A DNA stretch of 64,000 nucleotides from Romboutsia_C sp015668195 (lineage in GTDB: Bacteria; Bacillota; Clostridia; Peptostreptococcales; Peptostreptococcaceae). Shown in pieces: positions 26,195-35,190 of the stretch. Under the pieces are notes generated by a model. That model was not told where the DNA came from. It did not search any database and saw nothing but the letters and a program-made list of their open reading frames with translations. Each line of letters begins with the position of its first letter. Positions within the stretch are counted from its first letter, which is position 1. Location: assembly GCF_015668195.1 (NCBI RefSeq), contig NZ_JADPFC010000006.1:31687-95686 (forward strand), given 5' to 3'. Position numbers and translations under genes: made by a program.

Positions 26195-27242
26195 ATAATA
26201 TTCCTATTAAAGTAACTGCAGTAACTACTTGTAAAATACCTACAAATAATCCATATAAAGATACTGCCTTACCTTGTTTTACTAAATCTTTTATATTTAC
26301 TCTTAATCCAATCGCTGCTAATGCTATTATTTCTAATTTATTGCTTAATAGTTTACAAATATGTGATACATCTGGAGATATAATATTTGTAGAAAATAAA
26401 GCACATGTTATAAAAAATCCTAATACATACCAAGGAACTTTTATTTTACCTTTTTTAGTATCTTGAATTTCTTCCTCCACTATTTCAGCATTTGATTTAT
26501 TTTTTAGATGACCAAAAGTGAATACTACAACTACTAAAAGTATAACTCTTACTATTTTAAATATAGTAGATAAATCTTTTACATGCTCACTTACCATAGC
26601 ACCACTTGCAACAACTTGTCCTACTGATTGTAATGTACCACCTATTATAGCCGATGTTTTTACAAGCTCAAGATTATATAACCAATCTGATATTAATGGA
26701 AGTAAAAACATTAAAAATATTCCTGTAACATTTACTATTGTTATAGATATACCTTTATCCTTATCTTCTGCTTCAATTACTGGAGCTGTAGCTGCTATAG
26801 CAGATGACCCACATACTGCATTACCTGCTGCCATTAGGTATCTAAAATTTTCTCCAAACCCTAATTTTTTTCCTATATATAAAGCCCCTATTATAGTTAT
26901 AGCCATTTGAATTACTATAAATAATATACCATTGAATCCTAATTCCATTAGAGTTGATATACTTAAAGTTGCTCCTAATAATACTATAGAATACGATAAT
27001 AAATCAGTTTCTGAGAATTTATAGCCTTTATGAAATACTTTTTGATTTAAGAATAAGTTACCTACTAACATACCTAAAAATATAGATATAGTTGCTGCTC
27101 CTATTTTAGGAACTGCCTTAGCAATTAACATACTTGCTAAACCTATTAACACTGATACAACTAAACCTGGTAATATTTCTTTTACTTCTTTTATATATTG
27201 AAATTTTTTATTATTCTTTACTGATCCTTTTGAAATATCCAT
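26190..27242 (-). CDS. YeiH/UPF0324 family membrane protein (putative anion exporter)
   Basis: 350 aa membrane protein with about 10 helices, beginning with a charged cytosolic segment. Typical family motifs are IGAATISIFLGMLVGNLF, LLGATLSIS, AAGNAVCGSSAIAATAPVI and GGTLQSVGQVVASGA. Members are proposed sulfate or sulfonate transporters, but the substrate is largely unproven. It is divergent from a LysR-type regulator, which is the common arrangement (as in YeiE-YeiH) and suggests that regulator controls it. Confidence 0.85.
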   Translation of the reverse strand: MDISKGSVKNNKKFQYIKEVKEILPGLVVSVLIGLASMLIAKAVPKIGAATISIFLGMLVGNLFLNQKVFHKGYKFSETDLLSYSIVLLGATLSISTLMELGFNGILFIVIQMAITIIGALYIGKKLGFGENFRYLMAAGNAVCGSSAIAATAPVIEAEDKDKGISITIVNVTGIFLMFLLPLISDWLYNLELVKTSAIIGGTLQSVGQVVASGAMVSEHVKDLSTIFKIVRVILLVVVVFTFGHLKNKSNAEIVEEEIQDTKKGKIKVPWYVLGFFITCALFSTNIISPDVSHICKLLSNKLEIIALAAIGLRVNIKDLVKQGKAVSLYGLFVGILQVVTAVTLIGILL

Positions 27243-27344
27243 TTATAATACCTTCTTTCTTTTCGTCCTCGTCTATGTTTTTAGTATACATTTACCCTAT
27301 TCATAAGTAAAATAAATAATAAAAATAATAACCATTAATTATAT

Positions 27345-27371
27345 TAATAATTATTTGTGATATAATTATTA
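27345..27371. promoter_or_regulatory. Candidate LysR operator in the divergent intergenic region
   Basis: A perfect 10-bp inverted repeat, TAATAATTAT (27345-27354) and ATAATTATTA (27362-27371), is separated by TTGTGAT. It sits between the divergent YeiH-type and LysR genes where a LysR tetramer would bind. AT richness makes chance repeats likely, so support is modest. Confidence 0.35.
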
Positions 27372-27434
27372 TTAAGATAAACGAGATTACATTATTTGTT
27401 TATAATATATATTAGAAAAATCGGAGGTATCAAA

Positions 27435-28325
27435 TTGCTAGAAGAATTAAAGACTTTTATTTCAGTAGTCGAATTGAAAAACTTCACTAAAGCTGGTGAA
27501 TATCTAAATCTATCCCAACCTAGTGTAAGTACTCATATAAAAAATTTAGAAAGCCACTTTGGTATAGTTCTTATAAATAGATCTATAAAACAAAAACACA
27601 TTTTTATAACTGAAAGTGGATATATACTATATAAAAGAGCTAAGGAAATTTTAAACTTGGTAGACATTACATATATGGATGTTCGAGATACTTCAAATTC
27701 CTTTAAGGGACATATAAAAATTGGTGCTAGTTTAACTATAGGAGAATATCTTCTTCCTCAATTTTTAGCTAGTTTTTCAAATAAATATCCTGATGTAATA
27801 GTTGAAGTGTTCATAGAAAATACCACTGTTATATGCAATCACCTAAAAGAGCTTAATTTTGATATAGGTTTAATCGAAGGTACTTCTATATATCCAGATT
27901 TTAATCAAGATTATTTCCTAAAAGATAAGATGGTTTTAGCTACACCTTTTGAATATGAACTTAATTCTAGTAATTTTTCTTTTGATAAGCTAAAATATGA
28001 AAAATGGATTGCCCGCGAGGAAGGCTCTGGTACTAGAGAATTTATGGACATGTTTTTAAACAATAATAAAATCATTCCTAAAAATATAATTACTTTTGGT
28101 AGTAACTATGCAGTAAAAGAAGCTGTTAGAAATGGTATGGGAATAACTATTACATCTGATCTTGTTACAAACCCTGCTGTTAAAAATAATGAAATTTCAG
28201 TAATAGATATAGATGAACCTTACTATAGATATTTCTCTTTAATATTGCCAAAGAATATAACTATATCTAATGTAACTCAAGTCTTTATTGATGAGTTGAA
28301 AGAGTACGTATCTAAGCTTAATTAA
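27435..28325 (+). CDS. LysR-family transcriptional regulator
   Basis: 296 aa with an N-terminal winged helix-turn-helix (LLEELKTFISVVELKNFTKA, then LNLSQPSVSTHIKNLE, residues 1-60). The C-terminal part is a periplasmic-binding-like effector domain. The start is taken as the TTG at 27435 because GGAGG lies 7 bases upstream and the reading begins at the family's usual N-terminus; an ATG 13 codons earlier has no site. It probably responds to a small anion and controls the divergent membrane protein, by analogy with YeiE and CysL. Confidence 0.88.
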   Translation: MLEELKTFISVVELKNFTKAGEYLNLSQPSVSTHIKNLESHFGIVLINRSIKQKHIFITESGYILYKRAKEILNLVDITYMDVRDTSNSFKGHIKIGASLTIGEYLLPQFLASFSNKYPDVIVEVFIENTTVICNHLKELNFDIGLIEGTSIYPDFNQDYFLKDKMVLATPFEYELNSSNFSFDKLKYEKWIAREEGSGTREFMDMFLNNNKIIPKNIITFGSNYAVKEAVRNGMGITITSDLVTNPAVKNNEISVIDIDEPYYRYFSLILPKNITISNVTQVFIDELKEYVSKLN

Positions 28326-28330
28326 TAAAA

Positions 28331-28370
28331 TTAAAAGGAACTATCTCATATAGAGATAGTTCCTTTATTT
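28331..28370. terminator. Bidirectional terminator between the LysR gene and pyrE
   Basis: A 14-bp stem AAAGGAACTATCTC/GAGATAGTTCCTTT with a short loop, flanked by A and T runs. It serves both convergent transcripts. Confidence 0.85.
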
Positions 28371-28373
28371 AAT

Positions 28374-28961
28374 TTACATTCCTATTTCTTTAAACTCTCT
28401 ACTTCCTGGCTTAACTAGCTCTATACTTCCTTCTTTACATAAAGGACATTCATCTGCATCATGAACTTCTATATCTAATTTTATAGCACTGTATATTGGC
28501 ATCCCTATATCGTGGCTAGTTCTGTTTGCTATACAAGCAACACCTATAACTTCTCCACCTAACTTTTCTAAAGCTTCTTTAGTTTCTATTGTAGACTTAC
28601 CAGTTGTTACAACATCTTCAGCTATTATGATCTTAGCTCCTGGCTTAACTTCAAATCCTCTTCTTAGTTCCATTACTCCATCTTTTCTTTCAGTAAATAC
28701 TGTTTCTTTATTTAATTGTCTTCCTAATTCATAAGAAACTATTACTCCACCCATAGCAGGCCCAACTACTAAATCTATATCTAAACCTTTTATTTGATCG
28801 ACTACTGTACTTAATACTGCTTCAGCATATTGTGGGTATCTTAATACCTTTGCACACTGAACATATCTATTACTATGCTTTCCTGATGATAATAAAAAAT
28901 GTCCCTCTAATAACGCTTCACTTTTCTTTAATATTTCTACTACATCTACTACTTTACTCAT
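28374..28961 (-). CDS. pyrE: Orotate phosphoribosyltransferase
   Basis: Adds PRPP to orotate, giving OMP. From the ATG at 28961 (GGAGGG site 8 bases upstream) the product is 195 aa. The PRPP-binding motif is IIIAEDVVTTGKSTIE near residue 115, and the flexible-loop region is TERKDGVMELRRGF. The C-terminus contains CPLCKEGS, a Cys pair. It is the last gene of the leftward pyrB-K-D-E operon; pyrC and pyrF are not part of it. Confidence 0.96.
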   Translation of the reverse strand: MSKVVDVVEILKKSEALLEGHFLLSSGKHSNRYVQCAKVLRYPQYAEAVLSTVVDQIKGLDIDLVVGPAMGGVIVSYELGRQLNKETVFTERKDGVMELRRGFEVKPGAKIIIAEDVVTTGKSTIETKEALEKLGGEVIGVACIANRTSHDIGMPIYSAIKLDIEVHDADECPLCKEGSIELVKPGSREFKEIGM

Positions 28962-29020
28962 ATTTATGCCCTCCAAAATTTATGTTTATTTAATAATTCC
29001 CTTTTAATTTAATTGTATCT

Positions 29021-29923
29021 TTATAATATTCCTCTTATTTCGTCTAAAGTCTTTATTCCTTCTGCTTTCATAAACTTTTCTATTCCATCTATTATCTCAA
29101 GTCCTATTTTAGGATTTATAAAGTTTGCTGTACCAACTTGTATGCATGTAGAACCTGCCATTATAAATTCTATTGCATCTTTAGCACTTGTTATTCCGCC
29201 CATTCCCATTACTGGAATGTCTACATTTTTACTTACTTCATGAACCATTCTTAGTGCTATTGGCTTTATTGCTGGCCCTGATAGCCCTGCATATATATTA
29301 TCAAATACAGGCTTTCTTTTATGTATATCTATTGCAAGAGCTTTAAAAGTATTTACTAAAGATATTCCATCAGCGCCTTCTTCTTCACATACCTTGGCCA
29401 TTCCTACTATGTCTTCTGCATTTGGTGATAATTTTATTACTAAAGGTAAGTCAGTTATACTTCTTACTTCTCTTACAACTTCTCTTGCTACTTCATTTTT
29501 AATTCCGAAAGCCATTCCTCCAGCTTTAACATTTGGACAAGATATGTTTAACTCTATCATGTCTATTGGTTGGTTATTTAATAATTCAACACCTTTTATA
29601 TAATCTTCTAACGTTCCACCACCAACATTGGCTATCCTTACTAAGTCTAATTCTTTAAAGAATTGTAATTCATTATCTATAAATCCTTGAACTCCTGGAT
29701 TTTCTAATCCAACGCTGTTCATCATACCAGATGGAGTCTCCCATACTCTCATACCAGTATTCCCTTCTCTCTTTTCTAAAGTAAGTCCTTTGCTACTTAC
29801 TCCTCCAAGTTTTTGTATATCATAAATTTCGTTATATTCCCTACCGAATCCAAATGTTCCCGATGCCATTACAACAGGATTTTTAAAATCTACCTTACCG
29901 AATTTCACTCCTAGATTAGCCAT
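29021..29923 (-). CDS. pyrD: Dihydroorotate dehydrogenase, NAD+-type catalytic subunit
   Basis: 300 aa class 1B dihydroorotate dehydrogenase that works with PyrK to pass electrons to NAD+. It has NPVVMASGTFGFG near the N-terminus and the catalytic-Cys loop ELNISCPNVKAGG near residue 130. The FMN phosphate region includes GMGGITSAKDAIEFI. It overlaps pyrK by 8 bases, consistent with a heterotetrameric enzyme made from coupled genes. Confidence 0.96.
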   Translation of the reverse strand: MANLGVKFGKVDFKNPVVMASGTFGFGREYNEIYDIQKLGGVSSKGLTLEKREGNTGMRVWETPSGMMNSVGLENPGVQGFIDNELQFFKELDLVRIANVGGGTLEDYIKGVELLNNQPIDMIELNISCPNVKAGGMAFGIKNEVAREVVREVRSITDLPLVIKLSPNAEDIVGMAKVCEEEGADGISLVNTFKALAIDIHKRKPVFDNIYAGLSGPAIKPIALRMVHEVSKNVDIPVMGMGGITSAKDAIEFIMAGSTCIQVGTANFINPKIGLEIIDGIEKFMKAEGIKTLDEIRGIL

Positions 29924-30608
29924 TAAATATCACGTCCTCTCCCCAGAATACTGGCCCATCTTTACATGTCTTTTTATTTCCAAATTGAGTTTTACAAGTA
30001 CATACTAAACAAGCTCCAACTCCACAAGCCATATGATTTTCTAATGATACCATTATTCTAGTATCCGTACCTTCTGTCATTTTAACTAATTTTTCCATCA
30101 TCGGTGTTGGCCCACAAGTTAATATATAATCGTATTTATTTACATCTAATATGTCTGTTACAAATGTATTTCCTGTTGCTATATGAACCTCATTACAAAC
30201 TTCTTCATACTTTTCTTTTAATATGGCTTCATTTCTAAATCCTAAGTATGCATCACAATTATCTAAGTTCTTAGCTACTAAGTACAGTGGAGCTACTCCA
30301 ATTCCTCCACCTACTAAAGCTATCTTGCCTTCTACTTTTTCATATCCTTTTCCGTATGGTCCTTCTAGTTTTAGAGTATCATTTTCTTGCAATCTGCTTA
30401 ATATTTCCGTTCCTTCTCCTACAACTTTATATAAGAATGTTATTCCTTCTTCATCTATATCATGGATACTTATAGGCCTTGAAAGTAATGGATATTTATC
30501 CCACGCTCTTAACATATAAAATTGACCCATTTCTCCTTCAAATTTACCTGCTACCTTCATAAGGTACATATCTTCGCCTACATATCTATTTTCAATAACT
30601 TTATACAT
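29916..30608 (-). CDS. pyrK: Dihydroorotate dehydrogenase electron-transfer subunit
   Basis: 230 aa FAD- and [2Fe-2S]-binding partner of PyrD. The FAD-binding barrel contains YPLLSRPISIHD, the NAD(H) domain has IALVGGGIGVAPLYLVA, and the C-terminal cluster motif is CGVGACLVCTC with a further Cys in KKTCKDGPVF. It lies between pyrB and pyrD, 30 bases after pyrB. Confidence 0.95.
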   Translation of the reverse strand: MYKVIENRYVGEDMYLMKVAGKFEGEMGQFYMLRAWDKYPLLSRPISIHDIDEEGITFLYKVVGEGTEILSRLQENDTLKLEGPYGKGYEKVEGKIALVGGGIGVAPLYLVAKNLDNCDAYLGFRNEAILKEKYEEVCNEVHIATGNTFVTDILDVNKYDYILTCGPTPMMEKLVKMTEGTDTRIMVSLENHMACGVGACLVCTCKTQFGNKKTCKDGPVFWGEDVIFNG

Positions 30609-30638
30609 GTGATTCTCCCCTCATTTGTCATATGCTAA

Positions 30639-31610
30639 TTAAAGATTTTGTACTAACTCTAATTCTCTTTCTAATACATCTACATTACTTTTTATCCCTA
30701 ATAATTTCATTATTAAAGCCATTCTTACAAACATTCCGTATTTTGCTTGTTTAAAATATACAGCTCTTTCATCATCATCTACATCTACGTTTATTTCATT
30801 TACTCTTGGTAATGGATGCATTACTAGCATATCCTTCGATGCATTATTCATTTTAGTTTTATTTAATATATAGTAGTCTTTTAGCTTTTCATACTCTTCT
30901 TGATTTTCAAATCTTTCCCTTTGAACTCTCGTCATATAAAGTATGTCTAATCCTCCAATAACTTCATCTAAATTATTAGTTTCATAATAAGCATGACCTT
31001 GCTTTTGTATTTCTTCTTTGATATATTGTGGCATCTTTAATTCATCTGGAGAAATGAATACAAACTTAGTTCCTTTGTATCTAGCCATTGCTTTTACTAA
31101 AGAATGTACCGTTCTTCCATTTTTTAAGTCTCCACATAATCCTATAGTATGATTTTCTAAACTTCCTTTAAGAGATTTTATTGTTAATAGATCTGTAAGT
31201 GTTTGAGTTGGATGTTGATTTCCCCCATCTCCAGCATTTATAAATGGTACTTCCGTGTATTTTACTGCCTCATTGGCTGAACCTGCTATTGGATGTCTCA
31301 TAGCTATCACATCTGCATAGCATGATACTGTCCTTATTGTATCTCCTAGAGATTCCCCTTTTGATACAGATGATGAATTTGGCTCTGAAAAACCTACTAC
31401 ACTTCCGCCCAGTCTATGCATGGCAGATTCAAAGCTTAATCTTGTTCTTGTTGATGGTTCATAAAATAAGGTTGCGAGTAATTTCCCCTCACATACACGT
31501 GAATATTTTGCTGGATTGTTTATTATATTTTGAGATAAAGATAGTATCTCGTCTATTTCTTGTATTGAAAAGTCTTCTGGTTGGACTAAATTTCTTCCTT
31601 TTAATAACAT
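30639..31610 (-). CDS. pyrB: Aspartate carbamoyltransferase catalytic subunit
   Basis: Condenses carbamoyl phosphate with aspartate. The 323 aa protein has the carbamoyl-phosphate loop YEPSTRTRLSFESAM near residue 52 and GDLKNGRTVHSL and MHPLPRVNEI further on. It is somewhat longer than many stand-alone PyrB proteins, with a C-terminal extension of about 15 residues. No pyrI regulatory subunit follows. It is the first gene of the operon; its leader is short and carries a PyrR-binding hairpin against the ribosome binding site. Confidence 0.95.
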   Translation of the reverse strand: MLLKGRNLVQPEDFSIQEIDEILSLSQNIINNPAKYSRVCEGKLLATLFYEPSTRTRLSFESAMHRLGGSVVGFSEPNSSSVSKGESLGDTIRTVSCYADVIAMRHPIAGSANEAVKYTEVPFINAGDGGNQHPTQTLTDLLTIKSLKGSLENHTIGLCGDLKNGRTVHSLVKAMARYKGTKFVFISPDELKMPQYIKEEIQKQGHAYYETNNLDEVIGGLDILYMTRVQRERFENQEEYEKLKDYYILNKTKMNNASKDMLVMHPLPRVNEINVDVDDDERAVYFKQAKYGMFVRMALIMKLLGIKSNVDVLERELELVQNL

Positions 31611-31619
31611 TTTATTTTT

Positions 31620-31645
31620 CCTCCTTGTCAGCCTCTCTGGACTGA
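31620..31645 (-). promoter_or_regulatory. PyrR-binding hairpin abutting the pyrB Shine-Dalgarno
   Basis: The leader RNA contains TCAGTCCAGAGAGGCTGA (31628-31645), which matches the PyrR binding loop (UCCAGAGAGGCU) capped on a short stem. It is followed after one base by the ribosome binding site AAGGAGG (31620-31626). No antiterminator/terminator pair fits between it and the start codon, so UMP-bound PyrR most likely blocks translation. Confidence 0.85.
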
Positions 31646-31673
31646 ATTTAAAAGCATTTTTATTTCTGATTGA

Positions 31674-31702
31674 ATTCTAGCACCTTTTAATATTTATGTC
31701 AA
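31674..31702 (-). promoter_or_regulatory. Promoter of the pyrBKDE operon
   Basis: TTGACA (31697-31702) and TAGAAT (31674-31679) are 17 bases apart, reading leftward. Initiation near 31667 gives a leader of about 57 nt, just enough for the PyrR hairpin. Confidence 0.8.
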
Positions 31703-32104
31703 TATGTTCCATAATTATTATTACAACAAATATAATGACACTATTTCCTAGTTTTGAATATTAATTTTACTTATTATGAAGTAATTCTAATAATAATTAC
31801 TGCAAATGTTTTGTGTAGATTTGCACCTAAATACTATATTTAAATGCTGTGAATATTGGTGAATAACAATGAATATAAAATAAATGAATCAAATTGATCA
31901 ATTCCTAAAGTGTAATTTAATTAATGTTCTTATGTTATATTTTTAGTTTATTTTACTTAAAATAAATTGGTATTAGGTTTCTTAATAAAGATATTTATTA
32001 GTTAGATTTCAATAGGTATATTTAATATATGGAAAATTTTGTTTATATATATCAATCATTATGCTAAACTTTTAATTAGATGTAAATTAGAAAGGAGATT
32101 TTAT
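31703..32104. other. AT-rich region between the pyr promoter and the ferritin gene
   Basis: About 400 bases without a gene. The ferritin promoter must lie here, but several AT-rich candidates look equally good and I cannot pick one. No iron-box-like palindrome stands out. Confidence 0.4.
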
Positions 32105-32614
32105 ATGATAAGCGAAAAATTATTTTCTCAACTTAATGAACAAGTGAATTTTGAATTCTACTCTTCTTATACTTACCTAGGTATGGCAGCATATGCAGAA
32201 TCTATTGACTTAAGTGGTTTTGCTAACTTCTTTAGAGTTCAAGCTCAAGAAGAGTTATTCCACGCAATGAAGCTATATGATTATATATTCCAAAAAAACG
32301 GTATGGTTAAATTAGAAGAAATAGCTAAACCGGAAAGTGATTATGAGAATATATTAGATGCCTTCCAAAGAGGATACAACCATGAACAAATGGTAACTCG
32401 TAGATTCTATGAACTTGCAGATACTGCTAACGAAGAAAAAGAACATGCTACTATAAGTTTCCTTAAATGGTTTATAGATGAACAAGTTGAAGAAGAAAAT
32501 ACTTTTAATTCTCTTCTAAAAAAGATTAGAAGATGTGAAGGAAATACGGCTGCTTTATATATGCTTGATGAAGAGCTATCAACTAGAGTTTTTACTCCTC
32601 CAACTAATGCTTAA
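32105..32614 (+). CDS. Ferritin
   Basis: 169 aa non-heme ferritin for iron storage. The ferroxidase ligands are visible: Glu17 in NEQVNFEFYSSYTYL, and Glu50 and His53 in AQEELFHAMKL. The pattern matches bacterial FtnA. The ATG at 32105 is chosen because AGAAAGGAG lies just upstream; 22 in-frame codons before it are not protein-like. It is monocistronic, with its own terminator. Confidence 0.95.
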   Translation: MISEKLFSQLNEQVNFEFYSSYTYLGMAAYAESIDLSGFANFFRVQAQEELFHAMKLYDYIFQKNGMVKLEEIAKPESDYENILDAFQRGYNHEQMVTRRFYELADTANEEKEHATISFLKWFIDEQVEEENTFNSLLKKIRRCEGNTAALYMLDEELSTRVFTPPTNA

Positions 32615-32624
32615 AATCTAAATA

Positions 32625-32665
32625 AAAAAATATTACTGGAATTATTAATTCCAGTAATATTTTTT
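32625..32665. terminator. Bidirectional terminator between the ferritin and NlpC/P60 genes
   Basis: A 17-bp stem AAAATATTACTGGAATT and its complement around a 3-4 base loop, with T runs on both sides, between convergent genes. Confidence 0.88.
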
Positions 32666-32677
32666 GTCAAAATCTAT

Positions 32678-33871
32678 TTATAAAACTCTTTTTGCTGTAA
32701 CAAATGTTGATGAATAGTAAGATGAGTTTATATTCGCTGTTTCAACACTTTTACCTGGCTTAGGTGAGTGAATCATTGTCCCTCCACCTACATATATTCC
32801 AACATGACTTACATTTCCAGTCCCATTAGTTGAGAAGAATACTAAGTCCCCTGGTTTAAGATTAGATCTACTTACAGTTTGCCCGAATCCAGCTTGAGCA
32901 CTTGACGATCTTGGTAATGATACTCCTGCTGCATTTCTATATACATAAGACGTAAGACCTGAACAGTCAAAACTATTTGGACCTTCTGCACCCCAAACAT
33001 ATGGTGATCCTAACTTAGCATAAGCTAAATTAACTACAGCTTGAGCAGCTGATGTATTACTTGCTGGCGGATTGTAAGAATCATTTTTATCTTGAGCTAC
33101 CTTGTCAGCTTGTACATTATTTACATTTGAACTAGGTTTTTTTATTGTATTTAATTCACTATCTGTGCTACTGTTTGAGTTAGTATTCTTATTAGTATTT
33201 AAAGAATCATTTGTGTTACTATTCATGCTAGTGCTTGAAGAATTATTTGTATTATTGTTTACATCATTATTATCTGTATCGTTATTGCTTACGTTAGTAT
33301 CAACAGCTGCATCGTTTAAATTTTGCTTATCTTGAGCAACTTGTTCTTCTATAACTGGTGCTTGATCAGAAATATAAGATGCTTTAACATATCCTTCATC
33401 TTCACCTTTTTTAACTTTTACCCATTCACCCTTGTCTTCTAAAACTTTAAGTGAACTTCCTAAATCTAACTCATCTATTATATCAGAGTCTGTATTTGCT
33501 TCTTTTCTAAAGTTAACTTTATTTTCAGTAGTGTATCCATGAGCTTCCTTTATATCTACAAATCTTTTTGGTAACCAACCATCTTCACCATTGTCAGATA
33601 TTTTTACCCACTCACCTTGAATACCTAAAACTTTAAATTCATCTCCAGTGTAAGCTACTTTTTTAACTTCACCTTGTTCTCTTATCTTTACAGCTACTCC
33701 ATCTTTAACAGTTGCAACTTTATATGAAACATCTTTAAATTCATCTAATTTTAAAGTATTTTGTTTATCTTCTTTTTGCTCTACGTTTGCTTTTTCATCT
33801 GCATTGGCAACTGAGTTCATTGATAATGCTACAACTGATGCAAACATTGGTACTAATATTTTCCTTTTCAT
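32678..33871 (-). CDS. Secreted NlpC/P60 peptidoglycan endopeptidase with two SH3b domains
   Basis: 397 aa cell-wall hydrolase. A signal peptide (MKRKILVPMFASVVALSMNS, likely cut after ANA near residue 25) is followed by two bacterial SH3 domains (about residues 50-105 and 110-165). A 90-residue Asn/Ser/Thr-rich linker follows, then a C-terminal NlpC/P60 domain. Catalytic residues are the Cys in FDCSGLTSYVY, the His in NVSHVGIYVGGG and the His in MIHSPKPG. It probably cuts D-Glu/DAP-type stem peptides. The start at 33871 follows GGAGGAG; nine codons upstream lack a site. TGTAAC/TGTAAT repeats upstream resemble WalR boxes. Confidence 0.93.
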   Translation of the reverse strand: MKRKILVPMFASVVALSMNSVANADEKANVEQKEDKQNTLKLDEFKDVSYKVATVKDGVAVKIREQGEVKKVAYTGDEFKVLGIQGEWVKISDNGEDGWLPKRFVDIKEAHGYTTENKVNFRKEANTDSDIIDELDLGSSLKVLEDKGEWVKVKKGEDEGYVKASYISDQAPVIEEQVAQDKQNLNDAAVDTNVSNNDTDNNDVNNNTNNSSSTSMNSNTNDSLNTNKNTNSNSSTDSELNTIKKPSSNVNNVQADKVAQDKNDSYNPPASNTSAAQAVVNLAYAKLGSPYVWGAEGPNSFDCSGLTSYVYRNAAGVSLPRSSSAQAGFGQTVSRSNLKPGDLVFFSTNGTGNVSHVGIYVGGGTMIHSPKPGKSVETANINSSYYSSTFVTAKRVL

Positions 33872-33966
33872 AATATTTCTCCTCCAAAAACTTACCATAA
33901 TTTATGGTTACTTTTTACGTGAAACTTATACGGATAAAATACTAATACACAAGATTTAATAATTTT

Positions 33967-33992
33967 TGTAAAACTTGTAACTTTTTTGTAAT
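33967..33992. promoter_or_regulatory. WalR-like direct repeats upstream of the NlpC/P60 gene
   Basis: TGTAAA (33967-33972), TGTAAC (33976-33981) and TGTAAT (33987-33992) lie in tandem. The last two are five bases apart, matching the WalR/YycF pattern of two TGTWAH hexamers separated by five bases. WalR controls many wall hydrolases in Firmicutes. The remainder of the gap from 33872 to 34259 shows a 15-base palindrome (33894-33908) and no gene. Confidence 0.35.
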
Positions 33993-34259
33993 CTATTGTT
34001 ACTAACTATGTAGTATTATTTTATTAAGAATTATTTATTTTGAATTATTTTGAGAATTATTTAAAACTTTACAAATCTTGTATAAAAAATATTTTAACTT
34101 AAATTTACTATTTTATCCAATGTATCACTTAAATATACATTTGTAACCTTTATTATATCCTAATAATGGTTTTATGTAAAGTTTTTTACAATTTTCGTCA
34201 TATTTTCCTGTAGAATTTTTTACTAACAGGTATTTTTTTATGCAATTCTATACTTAACC

Positions 34260-35069
34260 TCAAAAATCCTTCCTTAATCTATTTATATAAATATCTATTT
34301 TATATACATTCATCATTGTTACTTTTTCTATATTATTTTTTATTTTTTTTTGTATTTCTTCAATTTTTTTAAAAATTGTTGGACTTTTAATATTCACATT
34401 TAAAAATATCTTTATGTTATTATTTGCATTAAATACCTCTACTTTATTTACTTTTTCTATTTCATTTATTTGCCTTAACTCATATCTTATAATTTGATGT
34501 ATGACATTAGGACTTATATAAAATTTTCCCATATAGCTAAATGTTGGTCTAATAATAGTTTTTTCTATTAGTTTACAATTCCTATCTTTTTTTCTAAATA
34601 ATTTTTTTATAGAGTTTATACTTAATCCAGTAGCTATTTGCTTTATTTCTACACTTGGTACAGGTATTATATGATTCCCACTTTTTCTAGATTCTCTTGC
34701 TATTTCTATCTCCCTATCACTACTTATATCTCTTATATCTATTATTTTATAATCTGTTCCTATTTCCAACCTTTTTACTATTTTATCTATCATTTTTTTT
34801 GATGTTCCTAGTATTAATAGATTCTCTACTTTTTCACTTTTTATCTTTAATTTAACTGATTGCCTATGTAGTTCATCATTAAATATAGCTCTTTTTACAG
34901 CTTCCATAGTTGTTTTTGCTTGTTTCGCAGATACTCCAGCTAATATCTTATTTTTATGTATAAGAAGACCATCATCTATTATATAATCTATATCTTTTTC
35001 ATATGCCAACTCTAAAGCTCTATAACTCTTACCTGTCCCACTTGAACCAATAAGTGCATAAATTCTCAT
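34260..35069 (-). CDS. P-loop protein with a C-terminal Asp23-like domain, function unknown
   Basis: 269 aa from the ATG at 35069, which follows a GAGGTG site. The N-terminus is a clear nucleotide-binding P-loop, MRIYALIGSSGTGKS, followed by conserved-looking Asp pairs (YIIDDGLLIH) and a region that includes LLILGTSKKMIDKI. The last 100 residues (from about EKTIIRPTFSYMGKFYIS) resemble the Asp23/Gls24 (DUF322) fold of envelope stress proteins. I know of no assigned function for this combination. It lies downstream of the NlpC/P60 gene in genomic position but is transcribed on its own between two spacers. Confidence 0.6.
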   Translation of the reverse strand: MRIYALIGSSGTGKSYRALELAYEKDIDYIIDDGLLIHKNKILAGVSAKQAKTTMEAVKRAIFNDELHRQSVKLKIKSEKVENLLILGTSKKMIDKIVKRLEIGTDYKIIDIRDISSDREIEIARESRKSGNHIIPVPSVEIKQIATGLSINSIKKLFRKKDRNCKLIEKTIIRPTFSYMGKFYISPNVIHQIIRYELRQINEIEKVNKVEVFNANNNIKIFLNVNIKSPTIFKKIEEIQKKIKNNIEKVTMMNVYKIDIYINRLRKDF

Positions 35070-35146
35070 AAAAACACCTCTATATCCCATAAATTTTAAT
35101 CCTATATAAATTATTTTCATTTATATTTTTAAGATAACTATAATAT

Positions 35147-35190
35147 ATAATAAATAAGGCTATAGATTAATCTATAGCCTTATTTATTAT
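35147..35190. terminator. Perfect palindromic terminator after the CO dehydrogenase cluster
   Basis: Arms of at least 20 bases (35149-35168 and 35169-35188, core GGCTATAGATT) form a perfect palindrome at the end of the leftward flavoprotein gene, with T-rich flanks. Confidence 0.8.
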
